Assembly (NCBI GenBank): GCA_032717465.1
Contig: CM064713.1
Span: 6,557,001-6,621,000, forward strand
Source: Coenobita brevimanus
Taxonomy: Eukaryota > Arthropoda > Malacostraca > Decapoda > Coenobitidae
Direction of reading: 5' to 3'
Length of the DNA: 64,000 nt
A program made the translations under genes and the position numbers. How positions within the stretch are numbered: the first letter of the stretch is position 1; each line of letters begins with the position of its first letter. A model generated the notes under the pieces. That model did no database searches and was not told the DNA's origin. It worked only from the letters and a program-made list of their open reading frames with translations. Positions 43,028 through 52,071 of the stretch are shown piece after piece.

Positions 43028-43909
43028 TCAGAATGGGGAGGTGTGGGGGGGGTTAACTAATAAGGCTTTGATGAGATTGTTGTCAGAGGATCCAAGTGGT
43101 GACAGTACCTCTATCCTGTACTGATCTGGATTATTTGTCAAGAATAAATCCAAGAGATGGGCATCATGGTCAGAATTATCAGGTATTCTGGTTGGTTGCT
43201 TTACCAGCTGGGTGAGATTAAACGATTCTGCAAACAGCTCGCACTCTAGACCAGCATCGTCAGTCCTGGCAGAATGCAATAACCATTCAACATTATGTAC
43301 GTTAAAATCACCCAAAATGGTAATTTCAGTGCTACGGGCAAGGTTATGGTTAGTCAACTGTGTGGATATGGAATCAAATACACTGGGTTCCGAAGAAGCA
43401 TTGGGGGAGCGATAAACTACACAAATATATTCGGTAATATCTTGACAATTTATTTTATATAATGAGTAATCAAAACTGGATGAAGTGCAGTTTAAAATAG
43501 TGTCAACTGCATGTTGGGATTCGATATAACAACAGGTGCCGCCCTTGTTATGGAAGTTTGTAAGGAGATGGTAACCGGGAAAACAAAATGGAGATATATC
43601 GGTTTCTGTGGTTCTGTGAGGAAAAATGCCAAAGGGGATATGGACTGAAGGAAAAAAATGAACTGAGTTTAAATTTGTGGTAAGGCCGTGGATGTTGGTG
43701 AAGAATAAGGCTGCACTTTCACTTCTTTGCTGACGAGCATTCCCAGAAATAGCAACAGTCGCTGCCGGCACAGTCGCTTGATGGTGACCCTGTGCCGCCA
43801 GCCCTACCCTGCCGGTGGTGGCAATCTGAGACTCCACCTCATTTGATAGTAACATTGCAGCGGCCATTACTGAAGACAGTGAATAGAAGGTGTGATATGT
43901 TATGCGCAA
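43028..43909 (-). pseudogene. LINE E endonuclease
   Basis: The minus-strand open frame has 293 codons. After a Gln/Ala-rich N-terminus it shows AP-endonuclease blocks: ALFFTNIHGLTTNLNSVHFF, FGIFPHRTTETDISPF (E of the TET block), GGTCCYIES, EITILGDFNVHNVEWLL and LDLFLTNNPDQYRI. It ends at SPLGSSDNNLI, where SDH is usual, so the catalytic His is replaced by Asn. The start is arbitrary. The 5' leader lies at 43910-44040. Confidence 0.75.
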
Positions 43910-44169
43910 ATAGTGTGGTGTAGACAGCTGAAGGTAGAGGTATTATGAGAGCATGCTGGCCTACTCTCTGTGTAAATGAATGCACTGAAAATGTTCAGCA
44001 AAGGGAGATGGTCAGGATCAAATCCTGAGGGCTGGTGAAATGGGAGCTCCAGCTCTCCCTATCACCAGCTTGTCATCCACCTCTGGAGTACTGCCCTGTT
44101 CGACTGGTCAAAATATGCCAGAATGACTGGAAAACAGTGCCAAAATAATGAGGGTACTGTGCATACACT

Positions 44170-44512
44170 AGTGTTTATTTATTTATTTATTGTTTTTAAT
44201 GTTTCCAACTCTGAGCATAGGCTTCACAGTCTGTTCCCAAGGCCCAGTAGGCCTCCTACATACCATACACCTCTACATGTCACCACTATGGCCTAGCACC
44301 CACTGTCCATACTGAATACATGCAAGGGCTGTCTCATATAGGACTGGTGTATTGGTATTAGCGGGGGTATTTTTACGACATGTCAGTGGGTTGTCTGGAA
44401 GATCGGTAAAGTCTGCTTTTATGAAATTCTAATCCATAAACTGTTCCCCGCCCCAGCGGGGACGTGTACCTGGGTCCAGTGGGACTGCACGCCACCTCTT
44501 TACCAATCGAGC
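44170..44512 (-). mobile_element. SINE1, copy 2
   Basis: Reverse orientation of the SINE at 15079-15426. Minus-strand reading gives the A-box region GATTGGTAAAGAGGTGG, the B-box region (GTACACGTCC, degraded), and the shared body with TATGAGACAGCC and CCAATACACCAG. The tail is T/A-rich at the left end. It lies in the 155-bp repeat array; host repeat resumes with CATGGTTTTCTTGATG. Confidence 0.75.
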
Positions 44513-44922
44513 ATGGTTTTCTTGATGTTGAAAATTACTTTGGTTAATCCTACATATGTTTTGATGTCAAAATATGGTGGAATGACCAGAAAACACTACC
44601 AAAATAAGGATGAGTATTGTACATACACTAGTGAATAGGTAGGGTGTTTTTTGGTTTCCAGTGGTTTTCCTACATGGTTTTCTTGGTGTTTACCATTACT
44701 TTTGATATTCCTGTGTGTGTTTTGATGTCTAAATACCCTTGAATGACCAGAAAACACTGCCAAAATAAGCACAGGTACTGTACAAATAGGTTAGGTATAG
44801 GTTGGAGATGGGTATAGGTAGGGTCTGGGTATGATAGGGGAATAGTGTTCATTATCCAGATGTTGCCACAACCAGACATGACTTTGGCTCTACTATGTCC
44901 GGACAAATGAGGGATTACTGTA

Positions 44923-45393
44923 TTCAACACAATTATGCAATATGCACAATAACACAAAAAGATGGCTGGTAAACTATAAAGCAGGCAGATGTGCACATGT
45001 AACATTTTCTGGTCAGTCATCGAACATCAGAAACGTCACAAACGGAGTCCCATAAGATCTGCTTTGTCCCGTACACTCTTTAATCTATACATGCATGACA
45101 TCACACCCCACACACCACAAGTACACATAAATTCCTATGCAGATGACATAACACTAACATGTACACACTAAAACGCAAACACAGCCACACACATCCTCCA
45201 ACCATGCCTCCATGCACTACACATGTGGTTCAACACAAACAGACTCAAAATAGCCCAGCCAAATCTACGGTGACCCTTCTCACAAACTGGACAGCAGAAC
45301 ATAGTCACATTCCACACCTCACCATAAACAACACTTCCCCCCCCCCCCAACACACACAAAATACTTGGTGTAACATACATCAGTGTTATTTAA
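44923..45393 (+). pseudogene. LINE F, RT core
   Basis: This continues LINE F from 29181. Pieces read FNTIMQYAQ and then GVP-x-DLL and TLFNLYMHDITPHTP, with the catalytic block INSYADDITLTC near 45135 intact. 45170-45390 is the thumb region with stops. It is cut by a piggyBac-type MITE at 45394, after KILGVTYISVI. Confidence 0.7.
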
Positions 45394-45517
45394 CACCTTA
45401 CCCACGGGGATGACTGGCCCGTGCCGTGCCCCTCCCGCGGGGATAGCATGAAATCTAGACAATGAACAATAAATTAGCTACTTCCAGATCAATGGATGTA
45501 TCACTTAGCCTTTTCCC

Positions 45518-45580
<63 letters not shown>

Positions 45581-46060
45581 TATGTGAATAGTTAATAAAT
45601 GACATTTCAATGGATAATGAACAGGGAAAATTAGTGACCAAGTGCACGTGGGGTGTTGCCAGGTGATAAATTAGCTACTTCATGGCCAATGGCAGTATGA
45701 ATTAGCCTTTTCCCTTTTTTAGTATGAGAATAGGGCATAGGGCAGATTTCAATGGAAAAAGTGAATGGAAAAAACCAGCCAGGAGTTGCATTGAGCGGCC
45801 AGGCTGTAGCTAGGCAGGGTAGGTGAGGAGGCAAGGCAAACACACAAAAATGGCTAAATTGGTAACACTGGATGCGAGTACTAACAATATTAGCAGCACT
45901 GCCCATAGCTATACACTGGCAGTACTGATAGAGATGATACTAGACTGCGCTTGAAAGCCTTGGCAAATTAAAAAAAAATCTCTGGATCACAGAAGTGACA
46001 CCCCACAGTATGGTACTTATGTAATGAGCGTCACAGTAATGACGATCCGCAGGTAAGGGG
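45394..46060. mobile_element. piggyBac-type MITE 2, 667 bp
   Basis: TTAA at 45390-45393 and 46061-46064 flanks ends CACCTTACCCACGGGGATGA and, as reverse complement, CCCCTTACCTGCGGATCGTC. It contains an AT dinucleotide run of about 53 bp (45522-45574). Two segments (45466-45510 and 45660-45715) share AAATTAGCTACTTC and TTAGCCTTTTCCCTTTTT, an internal duplication. No coding capacity. Its ends differ from those of MITE 1. Confidence 0.75.
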
Positions 46061-46960
46061 TTAAACAACACATCACAAACATTAAAAATAAATTAACATC
46101 AAAACTCAAAACCTGAAGGTCACTTGCCCATACAATATTCTGACACAACAAAGAAACCACCATCACAGCATATGTTCAGTGATGAACTGTGCAAGACCTG
46201 CTTGGGCTTCTAACCTCACTGAAACACACTACAACACTGTACAGACCATACAGAACAAAACCCTAAAAATAATCACAGGCTGCACAGCTACTACACCTAC
46301 TGACCACCTACACCTAGAAACCAAAGTTCTAAATGTCAAGGACCATTTAGACATGTGAAGCACACATTTTCTTGCAACAGCCTCCACAAACCCACATTAT
46401 CCACTACACTACATGGCAGCACATCCACACACAACAAGGAACATCAAAACAACACCCTCCACACGATATCATACACAAATACTATATTTCTCCCCCCTCG
46501 CCCACCTCAAACCAGCTTCCAAAAGCATATCCACGCTCAAATCACTCACCACTCCATTCAGTCACTTAAAGACAACACACGGCTGCATGCACGGCCTGCT
46601 GATATCCACCTTTCTGAATCCTACCTCCCTTGTGAGGACAGTGTCCACCTGTACAGACTGAGATGTGGGCATCATCCAGCCCTCTTGAGTTATCAGAAGA
46701 GGCTGGATGACTCCATCGCTGATGCCTGTCCAGGATGCAACAAAGCACCACATACTATAGACACATCATGGATAACTGCAATGCACAAAATTGCCTGCAA
46801 CAACAACACAACATACACTCCTTGAGAGCTCTGTAGGAAAGCTCGTCTCAGCTGTGACCTTCCTTAAGGACTCAGGGCTGTTTGGTCAGACTGCCTAGGG
46901 AACAACAACAACTACTACTACTACTACTACAACAACAACAACAACAACAACTTCTCTCGA
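46061..46960 (+). pseudogene. LINE F C-terminus and 3' end
   Basis: LINE F resumes after the TTAA. 46355-46825 (156 codons) encodes the protein end: HLSESYLPCEDSVHLYRLRC, GHHPALLSYQKRLDDS and DACPGCNKAPHTID. This Cys/His pattern (LRCGHHPALLSYQKR plus CPGC) is the C-terminal zinc-type motif seen in jockey/R1-like LINEs. The 3' end is GACTGCCTAGGGAACAACAA followed by CTA/CAA trinucleotide runs (46905-46950). Confidence 0.7.
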
Positions 46961-47784
46961 CCACATCCATTTGTCTAGGCTACAGTATACTGAACAACCA
47001 TGAGCGATATTACATTTCCATCTCACTCAATGTTGATACAAACCATTCACTCAGATAACTATCTAACCTTACATACACCTCACAACCATTGTGAAAACTC
47101 TTACCAGCATTCAGATGATTTTACTCACACCAAACACACATATCACCTTCCAGGTGATTACTTTCGAGTAATTAAATCTTAAATTTGAAAAATGTGTACA
47201 TAAAAGGTATAAAGAAAAAACTGTTGTTGTTTTATATCAATGTAATGCTCTAAAAAAATGCAATTTAACGAATCCATTGTGTAGAAAAAATAACAAAGCC
47301 AAAGCCAAAGCCAAACACACAAATGCACCCCCCCCCCTTGGGGGTCATACACAAAATATTAACATGGGTTATAATTATGTGATCCAAATAAAAATAAACA
47401 TAAAAATTAATAATCTATGAAAGTTTTATATTAATAATGCAATTTCTTGATTTTTGATTAATTATTATATTGTAAATTTTTAATTAAAAGCACTTAAGCA
47501 TTCAAAATGGGCAAAGGACAATGCAACCCATCAACCATATGCAAGGTTTAGGGGGACACTGGTGGGGGACTGGCTGAGGTTGGGGGCTTGTACTGAGACG
47601 CGGCCTCCCAGTGGCTAGCCGCTCGTGGCCCATACGTCCTTCTGCCATGTGGGAGCAGACTTCCTCTATGGGTTTTTAAGGCCTAAAACACGCAACGCTT
47701 GCCCATCTGCCACCAGCCATAAGGGTCCTTTTTGTATGTAGCTTTATACAGGGAGGATCAAGAAGGCTTCACCTACATATTATA
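46961..47784. other. Unassigned spacer
   Basis: A/T-rich, then from about 47540 G-rich unique-looking sequence. A C-run at about 47327-47337 is the only feature. No transposon ends or coding region seen. Confidence 0.4.
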
Positions 47785-48386
47785 AGTGCTAAGCCAACTC
47801 CATTCCTTCTTTACCCCTGCACAACTCTTCACTCTATACACGGGTTTTATCCACCCCTGTGTGGTGTACAACTCTCATGTGTGGGGAGGTTCCCCACACA
47901 CAGCTCTTCTCAATAGGGTGGAGTCAAAGGCTTTTCATCTCAGTAACTCTCCTCCTCTTATTGACTCCCTTCAACCTTTGTCTCTTTGCCGCACTGTTGC
48001 ATCTTTATCTCTATTCTATCGCTACTTCAATGATCACTGCTCCTCTGAACTGTCTGCATGTATTCCTCCACCTCTACGAAGAGCATGTAGCACCCGTCTA
48101 GCAACAAACTCTCATCCCTTTTCCGTCCAGCTCTCTAATGCAAAAGTTAACCGTTACTACCAGTCCTTCATTTATGCAACAGGTCAACTCTGGAACTGTC
48201 TCCCTCTGTCTGTATTTCCTGCTTCCCATGATCCCCAGTCTTTCAAACGCAGTGTGTCCAGGCATCTCGAAATAATTGGATCTTGAATTTGGCTCTCACT
48301 TGTATTTTGCTTCTCTGTAGGAGGGAACAATTATTGCAGGATAGTGGCTTTTGGTTCCTTCTTCCTCACATTAAAAATATATATAT
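47785..48386 (+). pseudogene. LINE D 3' fragment
   Basis: The open frame 47786-48286 (166 codons) reads FIHPCVVYNSHVWGGSPHTA, HCSSELSACIPPPL and FIYATGQLWNCLPLSVFPAS to a natural end HLEIIGS. The 3' end passes into an AT run, in which the LTR retrotransposon is inserted. The C-terminus is intact, as in 36267-37027. Confidence 0.85.
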
Positions 48387-49364
48387 TGTTACGGTGGCGC
48401 CAGCCCGGGGCTATTACAAAAAAGACAACAAGTCAGCCTTAGATGATCGGCCTCCACTGCGTTGCAAAAATAACGCAGACCCCGGCACTGACACTCCGCA
48501 AACTAGAGAAAAACTGCGCAACGGAAAAACTAAAACGCAACACTCTGTACTTTGATAATAAACGGAACAGCCTACCTATAGATCTAGCCTACTATCGTCA
48601 CTACCGGAAGTAATACCGCCCGAGACAGTATACAGGAACACCTCCCACTTACTTCCGGTGGTGACGACTTTCTACTTAACCCGTGTCCAAGGGGGAACGC
48701 AGTTAATAGCTCACGATGGTTCTCACTAGCCTTAAGCAAAGAGATGGGATTAACTGTGTAGGGGTTAGGGGTGTGTGTGTGTATGTACATGTGTTGGGGA
48801 ACGTTAACAAAGGCAGCGAGACCACGGTGAGCCAAACTGGCCCTCCAAAGACAACACGGTTACAAAAACAAAATAAAATAACTACTTCCCTCAGTCAGCA
48901 ACAAAAGAATAAAAATAAACTTAAATGAAAACGCCAGCTCGGCATAAAAATGACTGGGGAGAGAGAGAGAGAGAGAGTGCACAAGCACCCGACACTAAAG
49001 CTGGCTGGGAAGAGACTGGCTCTGATCAAGGCTCGCGCACGGCCAAGCGCGAACGTATAATCAAATTAATTAATAAGAACTTATATTCGTGCCCCTCTCT
49101 CTCTACAATAAACTGGTACTTCTAATGCAAGCAAAACATTATTAAATATACTTGTAGCTCACACAAGACAATCAAAATAATCAAATGCATACTCAGCATG
49201 GTATGAAATAAAATTGCCCTCAGTGGCAGGAACGAAAGAAACAAAAGAACTTGTAACACTCGCTAATTTAAACTCCGCGAATGACACGGATACATACTGC
49301 ATAATCCCCCTAGCCCAGCTGTAACGGCTGCATCCGTGGGAACGGAAAGGCGAACAGCGTAACA
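48387..49364 (-). repeat. 3' LTR (left copy), 978 bp
   Basis: The ends on the plus strand are TGTTACGGTGG and CAGCGTAACA, an inverted TGTTACG/CGTAACA. A GA run near 48958-48977 is two units longer than in the right LTR; otherwise I saw no difference. The predicted open frames within it (for example 48584-48835) recur in the other LTR and have no domain, so I treat them as chance. Confidence 0.95.
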
Positions 49365-49385
49365 CGCCCTTCCCCAAGGGAAAAT
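49365..49385 (-). promoter_or_regulatory. Candidate polypurine tract
   Basis: Minus-strand reading just before the 3' LTR is CCCTTGGGGAAGGGCG. The purine stretch GGGGAAGGG directly abuts the LTR, as expected for the plus-strand primer of an LTR retrotransposon. Confidence 0.5.
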
Positions 49386-49412
49386 TTTGAGCCCTGGATC
49401 AAAATTTTCGAA

Positions 49413-50723
49413 TCAAGACCCTGACCCCTCCCTGGATAAACAATCAGCAATTACGTTATCAGTCCCCTTAATATGCCTAACTTCTAAATTGTACTCCTGC
49501 AAAAGCAAACTCCAACGGGTCAAACGCTGATTCTTGAATTTAAACTTGTTCAAAAACTGCAGGGGATGATGGTCTGAATAAATCTTGATCACAGGGCCAA
49601 AAGGGGGCAGGTAGACAGCAAAGTGTTGTAGGGCCAGGATAATCGCTAATAACTCCTGCTCTATGACGGAATAGTTCTTCTGAGCTCTATTAAACTTCTT
49701 TGAGAAGTATGATATGGGATGTTCAACCTGGCCCTCATCCGGCTGCATCAACACTGCTCCTACCCCTACTCGGCTAGCATCAACTGCCAGCACAAAAGAT
49801 TTGTCAAAATCTGGTGCACGCAATATAGGGTGGTGGCACAGCAGAGACTTAACAGTAGTAAAAGCTTGCTCACACTCGGCTGTCCACTGCCACTTCTTAT
49901 CCTTGCGCAATAAGTCAGTAAGAGGGGCAAGCACTGTGGAGTAATTCCCAATAAATCTTCGGTAATAGCCGATCATGCCCAAAAATCGCTGGAGGGCACG
50001 GCGACACTGGGGTGCTGCAAAGTTGGAAATGGCATCCACCTTAGCCCGAGGTGGAGCCACTTGCCCATGTCCCACAACAAATCCAAGGTACTGGACCTTA
50101 GCACATACGAACTCGCACTTGTCCAAGTTGACTACTAAGCCAGCTTCCTCCAACCGCTTAATGAGCATTTCCACATGATCAAGGTGCTCCTCCCACTTGG
50201 TGTCATACACAATGACATCATCGATGTAAACGACACAATTAGGTATGCCATCCACCACTTTATCCATAAGCCTCTGGAAAGTGGCTGGAGCATTCTTCAA
50301 TCCATAAGGCATCACCTGGCACTGATATACTGCACCACTGACAACAAAGCTAGCCACTTGTTTAGCCCGTTCCGTCAGCGGGACCTGCCAGTATCCTTTT
50401 ACTAAGTCAAGCTTGGTGATATAAGTGGCATTTCCCACCTTGTCCACGGAGTCATCGACCCGAGGCAAGGGATAAGCATCGGTCTTAGACAGTGAGTTAA
50501 CTTTCCGGAAGTCCACACACAACCTAACCTTCCCATCTGGCTTCGGCTGCAAGGTAACTGGTGAACTCCACTCACTGAAACTCCTCTTGATCAATCCATG
50601 GTCCAACATATACTTGATCTCATTATCGAGAGCTTTCTGTCTGATAGGGTTGATGCGGTAGGGAGCTAATTTTACAGGCTTACTATCCCCAACGTCAATG
50701 TCATGAGTAGCCCAAGTTGTCAA
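49413..50723 (-). CDS. pol: Reverse transcriptase and RNase H domain of Pol
   Basis: 436 codons. Copies element RNA into DNA in cytoplasmic particles (family knowledge). RT spans about residues 10-210: SSPVTLQPKPDGKVRLCVDF, KLDLVKGYWQVPL (first Asp, residue 106), FVVSGAVYQCQVMPYGLKNA and YIDDV (166-170, catalytic pair). RNase H follows: VLAVDASRVGVGAVL, YSVIEQELLAIILAL and IYSDHHPLQFL, with the acidic residues present, ending GTDNVIADCLSREGS. The listed Met is not a true start, since homologous residues (GDSPGLT) precede it in the same frame. The frame is +1 relative to the integrase frame. No other stop or shift. Confidence 0.92.
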   Translation of the reverse strand: MTTWATHDIDVGDSKPVKLAPYRINPIRQKALDNEIKYMLDHGLIKRSFSEWSSPVTLQPKPDGKVRLCVDFRKVNSLSKTDAYPLPRVDDSVDKVGNATYITKLDLVKGYWQVPLTERAKQVASFVVSGAVYQCQVMPYGLKNAPATFQRLMDKVVDGIPNCVVYIDDVIVYDTKWEEHLDHVEMLIKRLEEAGLVVNLDKCEFVCAKVQYLGFVVGHGQVAPPRAKVDAISNFAAPQCRRALQRFLGMIGYYRRFIGNYSTVLAPLTDLLRKDKKWQWTAECEQAFTTVKSLLCHHPILRAPDFDKSFVLAVDASRVGVGAVLMQPDEGQVEHPISYFSKKFNRAQKNYSVIEQELLAIILALQHFAVYLPPFGPVIKIYSDHHPLQFLNKFKFKNQRLTRWSLLLQEYNLEVRHIKGTDNVIADCLSREGSGS

Positions 50724-52071
50724 TCCCGGTGAATCTCCAAAAAACTTTCGGATGTTTCCATAATCTGTTGCAGAGCTCTTCTCGCTTTACTGGATCAAGG
50801 TGTCGCAATTTCTCCACCAGAGCTGCATAACCATTGCCCTCCCATAGGTCAGCTGGTAACATCTCACCACGACTAAACACTTCCTCCTGCTCCTCCAACT
50901 CACTACCAACCACCAAAACTACAGGAGCGCTCTTATCCCTGGTTCCCTCAACGTCCACTCCAAAGTCACCTTCCAGGAACTGTGGCTGTAACCCTGGTCC
51001 ACCACTCACATCACCGGCACCAACAGCTCCCTCCACAGCACGTTCCCTTGATGCCACGTCCTCCTTTCCCCGTCCTTCACATCCCAGGTGAGAGACATCA
51101 GCAGTCATCCCACAGTGAGAATAAACTGGGCGGTAGTATGGCTTCAACATATTAATGTGGCACAACTGAGTACTCTTCCGCCTATCTGGGGTAACAATTA
51201 GATAGTCAAGTTCCCCAACTCTCTTCTTCACAATATAAGGACCACTGAATCTAGCTGCCAGAGGTTTTCCTTGCATGGGCAGCAGTGCCAAAACTTCATC
51301 TCCTTGCTTAAACTCACGACTTCTGACCTTCTTATCATAATGAGCCTTCATTTTCGCTTGAGCCCCGATTAGATGGTCACGGGCAAGCTCTAAAGCGCAA
51401 TGCAGTCTCTCCCGAGTGCGGCAGACATAGTCAAGCATGGATTCCTGGTTGCCAGATTTGTTGTTACTCCAGGCCTCTCGCACCACATCCAAGGGACCAC
51501 GAACTCTGTGCCCAAACACTAACTCATTGGGTGAAAACCCTAACGACTCAGTTGGTACCTCTCTCACTGCAAACATAACAAAGGGTACCGCTAGGTCCCA
51601 ATCCTTTCCACTATCATAGCAGAAGGTGCGCAGCATGGTCTTTAAGGTCTGATGATGCCTCTCCAGGGCACCTTGTGACTGCGGATGGTAGGCACTGGAC
51701 AAAATGTGTTTGATGCCCAACTCTGTCATTGTCTGCTTAAATAAATTAGATGTAAAATTTACTCCACGGTCTGACTGCAACTCCTTGGGCAGGCCAAAAT
51801 GAGTAAAGAACAGGATAAGTTGCTTGACTACTGACTTCGCCTGCATGCTTCTGATTGGTATAGCCTCTGGGTATCGCGTTGTAACATCCATTATGGTTAA
51901 CAAATACTTGTTTCCAGCAGAAGTAGGAGGTAAAGGGCCCACAATATCAATGATTACCCGGGTAAACGGAGGTTCAACTGCAGGAATGGGAGTCAAAGGG
52001 GCCACAGGAAGAACTTGATTAGGCTTTGCCCACCATCTGACACGTGTGACAGCTCTTGATGTACGCAGCAA
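50701..52071 (-). CDS. pol: Integrase core and C-terminal domain of Pol
   Basis: 456 codons. Joins element DNA to the host genome. The catalytic triad is D42 (RVIIDIVGPL), D101 (LQSDRGVNFTS) and E137 (YHPQSQGALERHH), with the standard 35-residue gap between D101 and E137. A GPY/F-type module follows (ARFSGPYIVKKRVGELDYLI, HINMLKPYY). No chromodomain seen; a long acidic linker (EELEEQEEVFSRGEM) leads toward RT. The zinc-binding N-terminus is encoded at the end of the upstream frame. The listed Met is not native: the true reading enters from that frame near 52025. The frame runs past the RT start and ends NLGYS, 23 nt into the RT frame. Confidence 0.9.
   Translation of the reverse strand: MLRTSRAVTRVRWWAKPNQVLPVAPLTPIPAVEPPFTRVIIDIVGPLPPTSAGNKYLLTIMDVTTRYPEAIPIRSMQAKSVVKQLILFFTHFGLPKELQSDRGVNFTSNLFKQTMTELGIKHILSSAYHPQSQGALERHHQTLKTMLRTFCYDSGKDWDLAVPFVMFAVREVPTESLGFSPNELVFGHRVRGPLDVVREAWSNNKSGNQESMLDYVCRTRERLHCALELARDHLIGAQAKMKAHYDKKVRSREFKQGDEVLALLPMQGKPLAARFSGPYIVKKRVGELDYLIVTPDRRKSTQLCHINMLKPYYRPVYSHCGMTADVSHLGCEGRGKEDVASRERAVEGAVGAGDVSGGPGLQPQFLEGDFGVDVEGTRDKSAPVVLVVGSELEEQEEVFSRGEMLPADLWEGNGYAALVEKLRHLDPVKREELCNRLWKHPKVFWRFTGIDNLGYS

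Larger units (their letters stand above)
38321..44106 (-). mobile_element. LINE E (relative of LINE D), split by two insertions
   Basis: A minus-strand LINE with poly(A) (T-run 38321-38337), C-terminus, RT, linker, endonuclease and a 5' leader homologous to that of LINE D. Without the piggyBac-type MITE (39658-40649) and LINE A (41267-42755) it would be about 3.3 kb. It lies in the 155-bp repeat array of the 15.7-kb Tigger. 40650-41256 and 42756-43027 are LINE E linker, with RT-entry words such as GPDGIPP readable on the minus strand near 40875. Confidence 0.7.
29182..44920 (+). mobile_element. 15.7-kb Tigger transposon expanded by nested insertions
   Basis: The ends are GAGTGATCCCTCATTTATCC (29182) and, as reverse complement, CAGTAATCCCTCATTTGTCC (44920), with TA at 29180-29181 and 44921-44922. 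Removing it rejoins LINE F codons exactly. Order inside: 5' arm, CA run, LINE C tail, CA run, LINE B, rest of the 5' arm, transposase (34928-37659, split by LINE D), 155-bp repeat array split by a LINE A tail, LINE E and SINE1, then the 3' end. The ends and arms match the outer Tigger at 157-6476. Confidence 0.85.

Noticed and set aside
29182..44920. Treating 29182 and 44920 as ends of two separate truncated Tiggers
   Set aside because: TA flanks on both sides and exact rejoining of LINE F codons favour one element.
48584..48835. Small gene repeated at 54992-55243
   Set aside because: Both copies lie at the same place in the two LTRs. The duplication is the LTR itself and no domain is visible.
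49413..52071. Interpreting the LTR element as Ty1/Copia because integrase precedes RT
   Set aside because: The RT (YIDD with PYGLKNAP), RNase H and GPY-type integrase end are Gypsy-like, so domain order alone is not enough.
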